Shown: positions 1-4,970 of the stretch, in pieces
How the letters are laid out: each line of letters starts with the position of its first letter
Position numbering within the stretch: position 1 is the first letter of the stretch
Source of the DNA: Kiritimatiellia bacterium
GTDB taxonomy: Bacteria; Verrucomicrobiota; Kiritimatiellia; RFP12; UBA1067
Length of the DNA stretch: 6,995 nt
Reading direction: 5' to 3'
Assembly: GCA_017999015.1 (NCBI GenBank)
Contig: JAGOBZ010000169.1
Span: forward strand, 1 to 6,995
Program-made: the position numbers and the translations under genes
Notes under the pieces: generated by a model
What the model saw: the letters and a program-made list of their open reading frames with translations, nothing else
Database searches by the model: none
What the model was told of the DNA's origin: nothing

Positions 1-73
1 CAGGGGCATTCGCCTGGGCGGAAGCGCCGGCCGCCAGCAGGGCCAGCAACGAGGTCATACACAGTCGATTCAT
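1..73 (-). CDS. Secreted or periplasmic protein, N-terminal fragment (runs off left edge)
   Basis: Only the first 24 codons are in the window. They read MNRLCMTSLLALLAAGASA followed by QANAP, a textbook Sec signal peptide: a basic Arg near the start, a Leu/Ala-rich core and an A-S-A signal peptidase I site near residue 19. The start is fixed by an AGGAG Shine-Dalgarno (81-85 on the plus strand) 7 nt upstream of the ATG. It lies 92 bp downstream of the ACT-domain gene on the same strand, so it may be the third gene of that operon. In many anaerobes a PaaK/ACT pair sits next to a branched-chain amino-acid ABC transporter, so a periplasmic binding protein is a reasonable guess. No mature domain is visible to support this. 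Confidence 0.72.
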   Translation of the reverse strand, partial: MNRLCMTSLLALLAAGASAQANAP

Positions 74-80
74 CTGAGCT

Positions 81-85
81 CTCCT
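81..85 (-). promoter_or_regulatory. Shine-Dalgarno of the left-edge secreted protein
   Basis: On the minus strand this reads AGGAG, 7 nt before the ATG at 73. It decides the start codon of the partial signal-peptide gene. Confidence 0.65.
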
Positions 86-94
86 TTTCTGTTT

Positions 95-128
95 ACGCCG
101 AACCGGCGTTGTGTCGGGTAGAACGGAT
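95..128 (+). repeat. Imperfect intergenic repeat, copy A
   Basis: This ~34-bp stretch aligns with 6878-6915 in the same orientation. Shared blocks in order are ACGCCGAAC, GGCG, TTGT, TC, GGG, TAG, AA and CGGAT, separated by single-base or two-base indels and substitutions. The 5' part forms a perfect hairpin (ACGCCG-AAC-CGGCGT, 95-109). It sits in the leader of the left-edge secreted-protein gene. Both copies are intergenic, which suggests a small dispersed element rather than chance, but two copies alone do not prove it. Confidence 0.4.
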
Positions 129-129
129 A

Positions 130-148
130 CGGCAACGATTTATTGCCG
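130..148 (-). other. Small intergenic hairpin after the ACT gene
   Basis: CGGCAA and TTGCCG form a perfect 6-bp stem around a 7-nt loop, 17 bp past the stop of the ACT gene. No T-tract follows on the minus strand, so it is not a canonical intrinsic terminator. It could be an mRNA-processing or 3'-end stabilising structure between two genes of one transcript. Confidence 0.3.
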
Positions 149-165
149 CAGGGGCGGGGCGTGCG

Positions 166-603
166 TCATTTCGCTTCGGTAAAGAGGGTGACGGCATCCA
201 GCACGTCATGGCCGGCCGTCTTGAGGGCCTCGATGGCACGGTCCGGGTTGTCGAAGCGGAAGACCAGCACCGCCTCGGCGCCGTGGCGGAAAGCAAAGGC
301 GTACATGTACTCGATGTTGACGCCGGCCTGGCCGACCACATCGAGGATTTCGGCCATGCCGCCGGGTTTGTCCGGCACGGCGGCGGCCACCACTTCGCGC
401 ACGTTTACGACATAACCGGCCTGTTCAAGCACCGCTTTGGCTTTCTGCCACTCTTCGACGATCAGGCGCACGATGCCGAACTGCTGGGTATCGGCCAGCG
501 AGAGGGTGACGATGTTGATCTGAGCCGCGGCCAATGTCCGGCAGATGGCGTTCAGATGGCCCGGCTTGTTTTCGAGAAAAAGTGAGAGCTGGTTGATTTT
601 CAT
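166..603 (-). CDS. Tandem ACT-domain protein associated with PaaK-type ligase
   Basis: A 145-residue protein made almost wholly of two ACT domains. The first spans about residues 3-66, with the LENKPGHLNAICRTLA loop-helix at 10-25. The second spans about 72-140, with VPDKPGGMAEILDVV at 76-90 and a closing VFRFDNPDRAIEAL strand-helix at 114-127. The D/N-K-P-G turns are the usual amino-acid-binding loop of ACT domains. There is no catalytic or DNA-binding domain, so it is a small-molecule-sensing protein of unknown ligand. It follows the paaK-like gene by 22 bp on the same strand, with AAGG about 9 nt before the ATG. The paaK-ACT pairing is recurrent in anaerobic bacteria and archaea, often next to iorAB, and an aromatic or branched-chain amino-acid or aryl-acid effector is plausible. 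The family call is firm; the role is inference. Confidence 0.9.
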   Translation of the reverse strand: MKINQLSLFLENKPGHLNAICRTLAAAQINIVTLSLADTQQFGIVRLIVEEWQKAKAVLEQAGYVVNVREVVAAAVPDKPGGMAEILDVVGQAGVNIEYMYAFAFRHGAEAVLVFRFDNPDRAIEALKTAGHDVLDAVTLFTEAK

Positions 604-625
604 GGTCGGAGCCCTTTCTTCTGGC

Positions 626-1969
626 TTACGCCTTCTTGCGCAGGTCGGTCACGCGGCGGAGCTTGCCCTCGCTGCGCGGCAGCGTGTGCGGTTCGACCAG
701 CGTGATGGTGGCGCTGATATTGATGATGCGCTGGACGGCGTGGCCGATGCGCGCGCGCAGCTTCTCCAGCGATTTGATGTCGTCGCTGAAGGTTTCCGGC
801 GTGACCTCGACCTTGATCTCGAGGGTGTCGAGGTCGCCGATCTTGTCGACCACGATGAGGTAGTGCGGCAGGACCGCGTCGATGGCCATCAGGCCGGCCT
901 CGATCTGCGACGGGAAGACGTTGACGCCGCGGATGATCAGCATGTCGTCGCTGCGGGCGCTGATGCGCTCGATGGCGCGGATGGTGCGGCCGCACGGGCA
1001 GGGGCCGGTCAGGATGCGCGAGAGGTCGCGCGTGCGGTAGCGCAGCATCGGCGTGCCGGTGCGCGACAGGGTCGTGAAGACCAGCTCGCCCTGTTCGCCG
1101 TCCGGCAGCGGCTCCAGCGTTTCGGGGTCGACGATCTCGGGGTAGAAGTGGTCCTCAAAGACATGCAGGCCGCGGCGATGGGGGCAGTCGTTGGCTACGC
1201 CCGGACCGGAGATCTCGGTCAGCCCGTAGATGTCGTGCGCGGTGATGCCGGTCAGGCTTTCGATCTTGGCGCGCATCTCCTCGGTCCAGGGTTCGGCGCC
1301 GAAAATGCCGTGCTTGAGCTTCATGTCGGCCTTGAAGTCGATGCCCTTCTTCATGCCTTCGTCGATCAGATGCAGGAAGTAGCTGGGCGTGCAGGCAATG
1401 ACCGTCACCCCCATGTCCTTCATCAGCATGAGCTGGCGGTCGGTGTTGCCGCCGGAGATCGGCAGCACGGCACAGCCGAGTCCCTCGCCGCCGTAGTGCA
1501 GGCCCAGCCCGCCGGTGAAAAGCCCGTAGCCGTAGGCGACCTGCATCACGTCGGAGCTGCGGACCCCGCACATCGCCAGCGCGCGCATGCAGCCGTTCTG
1601 CCAGACCAGGATGTCGTTCTGCGTGTTGCCGATGACGATCGGTTTGCCGGTCGTGCCGCTCGAACAGTGGAAGCGCACGATGTCATTCATCGGGCTGGCG
1701 AAAAGGCCGAAAGGATATTCGTCGCGCAGATCGGTTTTCATCATGAAGGGCAGCCGCGCGATATCCTTCAGCGTCCGGATGTGCTCGGGCCTGACGCCGC
1801 GCTCGTCCATGCGCGCGCGCGTCAGCGGGACGTTGTCATACACGCGCCGCACCAGACCTTGCAGGCGGTGGAGTTGCAGAGCCTGCATCTGCTCCAGGGG
1901 CATGTAGTCAGGCGCGCTGACCGGGTGGACCGGCGTGTCCAGATCGTGCGCATACTCGTAAAGGGCCAT
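626..1969 (-). CDS. paaK: Phenylacetate--CoA ligase family (AMP-forming aryl-CoA ligase)
   Basis: A 447-residue cytoplasmic enzyme of the ANL adenylating superfamily, close to the usual ~430-440 of PaaK. It should convert an aryl acid (phenylacetate, indoleacetate or similar) plus ATP and CoA to the aryl-CoA, AMP and PPi. Visible motifs: the P-loop-like SSGTTGKP at 103-110; YGLTE at 248-252; YRTRDL at 311-316, whose Asp binds ribose; the hinge and start of the C-terminal lid, RSDDMLIIRGVNVFP, at 339-353; and SEGKLRRV at 433-440, whose Lys436 is the expected adenylation lysine. CPCG at 324-327 and Cys262 with nearby His residues are seen in many PaaK relatives. The start is supported by GGAG 6 nt upstream. 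It leads a minus-strand unit with the ACT gene and diverges from nrdD. No iorAB (indolepyruvate oxidoreductase) lies upstream, so the exact aryl acid cannot be told from context. Confidence 0.93.
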   Translation of the reverse strand: MALYEYAHDLDTPVHPVSAPDYMPLEQMQALQLHRLQGLVRRVYDNVPLTRARMDERGVRPEHIRTLKDIARLPFMMKTDLRDEYPFGLFASPMNDIVRFHCSSGTTGKPIVIGNTQNDILVWQNGCMRALAMCGVRSSDVMQVAYGYGLFTGGLGLHYGGEGLGCAVLPISGGNTDRQLMLMKDMGVTVIACTPSYFLHLIDEGMKKGIDFKADMKLKHGIFGAEPWTEEMRAKIESLTGITAHDIYGLTEISGPGVANDCPHRRGLHVFEDHFYPEIVDPETLEPLPDGEQGELVFTTLSRTGTPMLRYRTRDLSRILTGPCPCGRTIRAIERISARSDDMLIIRGVNVFPSQIEAGLMAIDAVLPHYLIVVDKIGDLDTLEIKVEVTPETFSDDIKSLEKLRARIGHAVQRIINISATITLVEPHTLPRSEGKLRRVTDLRKKA

Positions 1970-2064
1970 GTCGTTCTCCGCATGAGAGGTTCAGGAGAGT
2001 GTCTCCATCAAGTTTCTTCTCAGAATATCACGTTCCGGTTTCTGCGGGAATGAAAAAAATGAAA
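1970..2064. other. paaK-side half of the divergent intergenic region
   Basis: This AT-richer leader of the paaK-like gene holds its GGAG ribosome-binding site (CTCC at 1976-1979 on the plus strand). On the minus strand there are T-rich and TATTCT-like stretches, but I see no -35/-10 pair good enough to call as the paaK promoter. No small gene or terminator is visible. Confidence 0.35.
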
Positions 2065-2080
2065 ACGCAACATTTTGTGG
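2065..2080 (+). promoter_or_regulatory. NrdR box 1 (upstream operator of nrdDG)
   Basis: The sequence acgCAACATTTTGtgg matches the NrdR-box consensus acaCwAtATaTwGtgt at 12 of 16 positions, including every strongly conserved one (C4, A6, A8, T9, T11, G13 and both W positions). It starts exactly 31 bp before box 2, leaving a 15-bp gap. NrdR is the zinc-finger/ATP-cone repressor of bacterial ribonucleotide reductase genes and binds paired boxes with 15-16 bp between them. The partner lies just upstream of the -35 element. Confidence 0.72.
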
Positions 2081-2109
2081 TTGCATGAAGCGTGAAATCT
2101 ACATATAGT
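2081..2109 (+). promoter_or_regulatory. Probable sigma-70-type promoter of nrdD
   Basis: A -35-like TTGCAT (2081-2086, three of six consensus bases) and a good -10 TATAGT (2104-2109, five of six) are separated by 17 bp. The -10 lies inside NrdR box 2 and the -35 directly abuts box 1, so NrdR binding would block polymerase. Transcription would start near 2116, giving a leader of about 80 nt before nrdD. Inferred from sequence only. Confidence 0.55.
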
Positions 2110-2111
2110 AA
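2096..2111 (+). promoter_or_regulatory. NrdR box 2 (promoter-proximal operator of nrdDG)
   Basis: The sequence aatCTACATATAGtaa has 9 of 10 core positions of the NrdR-box core CwATATATwG; the only core mismatch is C at position 7, a difference shared with box 1. It covers the TATAGT -10 hexamer. The exact 31-bp periodicity to box 1 (about three helical turns) is the arrangement expected for cooperative NrdR binding. Confidence 0.75.
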
Positions 2112-2147
2112 CAACCATTCTTTAACGGGAATGTCTGGGTACGGGCC

Positions 2148-2162
2148 GTTCTTGCGAAGAAC
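2148..2162 (+). other. Hairpin in the nrdD leader
   Basis: GTTCTT and AAGAAC form a perfect 6-bp stem with a GCG loop, 34 bp before the nrdD start. AACAAC at 2110-2115 is complementary to GTTGTT at 2165-2170, so an outer pairing could enclose it. No known riboswitch class is recognisable; it could affect mRNA stability or translation. Confidence 0.35.
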
Positions 2163-2183
2163 ATGTTGTTGTCAATCGAGTTT

Positions 2184-2187
2184 GGAG
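2184..2187 (+). promoter_or_regulatory. Shine-Dalgarno that fixes the nrdD start
   Basis: GGAG lies 9 nt before the ATG at 2197. The same reading frame is open back to a GTG at 2092, but that codon has no ribosome-binding site, lies inside the promoter/operator, and would add 35 residues with no family resemblance. Confidence 0.6.
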
Positions 2188-2196
2188 TTTTCAGGC

Positions 2197-4311
2197 ATGA
2201 ATGAATTGGTGCAGCAGGATTGGATCCTTCGCATTCAGAAGCGGGACGGGCGGGTCGAGACGTTTGAGCCCCAAAAGATCATCGCGGCCATTCAGAAGGC
2301 GGGCGAGGCCACCGGCGAGTTCGCGGCGGAAGAGGCGCGGCGCCTGGCGCTGAAAGTGATGACGCTGATCCATTCGCTGCAGGACACCCTGAGTCTCTCG
2401 GTCGAGAGCGTGCAGGACATCGTGGAGGAGGTGCTGCTGGCCTCGCCTTACCGCCGCACCGCCAAGGCGTACATCATCTACCGCGAGCAGCACGCCCGCA
2501 TCCGCGAGATGGTGCGTAAGGCCGACGTCGACCTGATCGACAGCTATCTCGGCCGGGCGGACTGGCGCGTGCGCGAGAATTCCAACATGGCCTACTCGCT
2601 GCAGGGGCTCAACAACTACATCTCGAGCGAGGTGAGCAAGGTCTACTGGCTCAACAAGATCTATCCCGCCGAGATCCGCGAGGCGCACGACAACGGTGCG
2701 ATGCATCTGCACGACCTGGGCCTGCTCAGCGTCTACTGCGTGGGCTGGGACTTGCAGGATCTTCTGCGCAGCGGCTTCAAAGGCGTCGCCGGTAAGGCCG
2801 AGAGCCTTCCGGCCAAGCACTTCCGTACCGCGCTCGGCCAGATCGTAAACTTTTTCTACACGCTCCAGGGCGAGGCCGCCGGCGCCCAGGCCTTCTCCAG
2901 TTTCGACACGCTGCTGGCCCCCTTCGTGCGCTATGACCGCCTCGGTCCCAAAGAGGTCAAGCAGGCGCTGCAGGAGTTTATCTTCAACGTCAACGTGCCG
3001 ACGCGCGTCGGCTTCCAGACGCCCTTCACCAACGTCACGATGGACCTGATCGCGCCGTCGACGCTCGCGAAAGAGCAGGTGGTCATCGGCGGCCGCAGCA
3101 TGCCGGAGACCTATGCCGAGTTCCAGCCCGAGATGGACATGATCAACACCGCGTTTCTGGAGGTCATGACCGAGGGCGACGCCAAGGGACGCGTCTTCAC
3201 CTTCCCGATCCCGACCTACAACGTCTCCAAGGACTTCGACTGGGAGCGCCCCGGCTTGGAGAAGCTTTGGGAGGTCACGGCCAAGTACGGCATCCCGTAC
3301 TTCGCGAATTTCGTCAACTCCGACATGAGTCCGGACGACGCCCGCTCGATGTGCTGCCGCCTGCGCCTCGACACGCGCGAGCTGAACCGGCGCGGCGGCG
3401 GCCTGTTCGGCGCCAACCCTCAGACCGGCTCGATCGGCGTGGTCACGATCAACATGCCGCGGCTCGGCTACCTCGCGCAGACCGAGCAGGATTTCCTCGA
3501 GCGGCTCGACCGCCTGATGGCGATGGCCCGCAACAGCCTCGAGATCAAACGCAAGGTTCTGGAAAAGTTCACCGAGCAGGACCTTTATCCCTACACCAAA
3601 TTTTATCTGCGCCAAGTGTTCGAACGCTTCGGCTGCTACTGGCAAAACCACTTTTCGACCATCGGGCTGGTCGGCCTCAACGAGGCGTGCCTCAACCTCT
3701 TCGGCGAGGACATCGGCAGTGAGCGCGGCCGCGCCTTTGCCTTGACCGTGATGGATTTCATGCGCGCGCGCCTGGCCGACTATCAGGAGCAGACCGGCAA
3801 CTTCTACAATCTGGAGGCGACGCCTGCCGAGGGCACGACTTACCGCCTCGCCCGGCTCGACAGGAAGCTCTACCCCGCGATCCTCACGGCCGGCGGCGAG
3901 GGCGAGCCCTTCTACTCCAACTCCACCCAGCTCCCCGTCAACTACAGCGACGACATCCTGCATGTCCTTGACCTGCAGGACGAGATCCAGACCAAGTACA
4001 CCGGCGGCACCGTGGTGCATGCCTTTGTCGGCGAGGCGGTCAGCGACCCGCAGGCCGTCAAGGGGTTCGTGCGCATGGTCTGCCAGAACTACCGGCTGCC
4101 GTATTTCACGCTGACGCCGACCTTCAGCATCTGCGAGGAGCACGGCTACCTGGCCGGCGAGGTGCACGCCTGCCCGCGATGCAAACGGCGCACTGAAGTC
4201 TATTCGCGCGTGGTGGGGTACATCCGGCCCATCCAGCAGTGGAACGAAGGCAAGCAGAACGAGTTCCGCCAGCGCAAAACCTACCGGGTGGCGCAGGCCG
4301 CCGTCCCATGA
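2197..4311 (+). CDS. nrdD: Anaerobic (class III) ribonucleoside-triphosphate reductase, glycyl-radical catalytic subunit
   Basis: A 704-residue cytoplasmic enzyme that reduces ribonucleoside triphosphates to dNTPs without oxygen. An ATP-cone allosteric domain covers about residues 9-105 (ILRIQKRDGRVETFEPQKI at 10-28). The radical barrel follows, with HLHDLGLLSVYCVGWDL (170-186, Cys181 as the probable redox cysteine) and SMCCRLRLD (384-392, vicinal Cys386/Cys387, one of them the thiyl cysteine). GLVGLNEAC is at 490-498. The C-terminus holds a zinc site of Cys646, His649, Cys659 and Cys662, then RVVGY (671-675) with Gly674 as the radical glycine, and RPIQQWNEGKQ. The MCCR motif, rather than the MGCR of E. 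coli-type enzymes, suggests the Thermotoga/Neisseria subtype that takes electrons from thioredoxin or a redoxin instead of formate; this is inference. It overlaps nrdG by 4 bp and sits behind a tandem NrdR operator. Length and all motifs are intact. Confidence 0.97.
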   Translation: MNELVQQDWILRIQKRDGRVETFEPQKIIAAIQKAGEATGEFAAEEARRLALKVMTLIHSLQDTLSLSVESVQDIVEEVLLASPYRRTAKAYIIYREQHARIREMVRKADVDLIDSYLGRADWRVRENSNMAYSLQGLNNYISSEVSKVYWLNKIYPAEIREAHDNGAMHLHDLGLLSVYCVGWDLQDLLRSGFKGVAGKAESLPAKHFRTALGQIVNFFYTLQGEAAGAQAFSSFDTLLAPFVRYDRLGPKEVKQALQEFIFNVNVPTRVGFQTPFTNVTMDLIAPSTLAKEQVVIGGRSMPETYAEFQPEMDMINTAFLEVMTEGDAKGRVFTFPIPTYNVSKDFDWERPGLEKLWEVTAKYGIPYFANFVNSDMSPDDARSMCCRLRLDTRELNRRGGGLFGANPQTGSIGVVTINMPRLGYLAQTEQDFLERLDRLMAMARNSLEIKRKVLEKFTEQDLYPYTKFYLRQVFERFGCYWQNHFSTIGLVGLNEACLNLFGEDIGSERGRAFALTVMDFMRARLADYQEQTGNFYNLEATPAEGTTYRLARLDRKLYPAILTAGGEGEPFYSNSTQLPVNYSDDILHVLDLQDEIQTKYTGGTVVHAFVGEAVSDPQAVKGFVRMVCQNYRLPYFTLTPTFSICEEHGYLAGEVHACPRCKRRTEVYSRVVGYIRPIQQWNEGKQNEFRQRKTYRVAQAAVP

Positions 4312-4958
4312 CACTCGCCGGCTTTGTTCCGCTCAGCCTCTGCGACTACCCGGGGCGCGTCGCCTCGGTGCTCTTCACCCAGGGCTGCAACTTCCGTTGC
4401 CCCTGGTGCCACAACCCGCACCTCGTGCCGGCCGAGCCGCACGGCGGCACCGCCGCGTGCGATGCGGAGACGGTGATCGACGCGCTCGCTTCGCGCCGCA
4501 CGCGCGTCGACGGCGTGGTGGTGACCGGCGGCGAACCGACCCTGCACGCCGGGTTGCCGGCGTTTCTGCGCCGCCTCCACGCGCTCGGCCTGCGCATCAA
4601 GCTCGACACCAACGGCTCGCGCCCGGCGGTGCTGCGCGCCTTGTTCGCCGAACGTCTGCTCGATTATGTCGCGATGGATGTCAAAGCGCCGTGGACGCGT
4701 TACGCGTCGCTGACCGGCACGCCCGCCTGTGACATCGCGGCGCTGCGCGCCAGCGTCGCGCTGATCGCCGGCGCAGGCGTGGCGCACCAGTTCCGCACCA
4801 CGCGCGTGGACCCCCTGCTGTCCGGGAGCGACTACGCGGCGATCCGCCTGCAGATTCCGGCTGGCAGTCCGCACGTGTGGCAGGCCTTCCGGCCCGACGC
4901 GTGCCTGGCCCCCGAGCTGTGCGCGGCGCGGGCAGGATGTGATTCTGAACGGGTATGA
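4308..4958 (+). CDS. nrdG: Anaerobic ribonucleotide reductase activating protein (radical SAM)
   Basis: A 216-residue radical-SAM enzyme that cleaves SAM with a 4Fe-4S cluster and abstracts a hydrogen from the NrdD radical glycine. The cluster motif is CNFRCPWC, with Cys27, Cys31 and Cys34. The SAM-binding GGEP-type motif VVTGGEPTL is at 71-79 and KLDTNG at 98-103. DYVAMDVKAP (119-128) and the TTRVDPLL strand (164-171) are usual for this family. The ATG at 4308 overlaps the nrdD stop as ATGA and has no good Shine-Dalgarno, so translation is probably coupled to nrdD. An upstream in-frame ATG at 4239 is less likely because it would overlap nrdD by 73 bp. The protein lacks a SPASM domain, so it is not a sulfatase-maturating enzyme. 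The last ~15 residues after WQAFRPDACL look short and unlike the family; a one-base shift near 4909-4930 would give a different tail (see findings). Confidence 0.93.
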   Translation: MTLAGFVPLSLCDYPGRVASVLFTQGCNFRCPWCHNPHLVPAEPHGGTAACDAETVIDALASRRTRVDGVVVTGGEPTLHAGLPAFLRRLHALGLRIKLDTNGSRPAVLRALFAERLLDYVAMDVKAPWTRYASLTGTPACDIAALRASVALIAGAGVAHQFRTTRVDPLLSGSDYAAIRLQIPAGSPHVWQAFRPDACLAPELCAARAGCDSERV

Positions 4959-4959
4959 C

Positions 4960-4966
4960 AAGGAGG
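4960..4966 (+). promoter_or_regulatory. Strong Shine-Dalgarno of the sulfatase gene
   Basis: AAGGAGG is a near-perfect anti-16S match 4 nt before the ATG at 4971 and starts 1 bp after the nrdG stop codon. It implies efficient independent initiation of the sulfatase within the nrd transcript. Confidence 0.75.
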
Positions 4967-4970
4967 CGCC

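Noticed and set aside
545..2053. 502-codon plus-strand open frame opposite the paaK-like gene
   Set aside because: It is the antisense of a gene with clear ANL motifs. Its translation is a low-complexity Asp/Val/Ala/Arg/Gln-rich product typical of GC-rich shadow frames.
2092..2196. 35-codon N-terminal extension of nrdD from a GTG at 2092
   Set aside because: It overlaps the promoter and NrdR boxes, has no Shine-Dalgarno, and does not resemble the start of the ATP-cone domain; the ATG at 2197 has GGAG at good spacing.
2191..4314. 707-codon minus-strand open frame opposite nrdD
   Set aside because: It mirrors nrdD almost end to end and has no recognisable domain; it stays open because of strong GC codon bias.
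4308..4958. Radical-SAM gene next to a sulfatase read as a sulfatase-maturating enzyme
   Set aside because: The protein is only 216 residues, lacks the Cys-rich SPASM domain of those maturases, overlaps nrdD, and has NrdG-type motifs.
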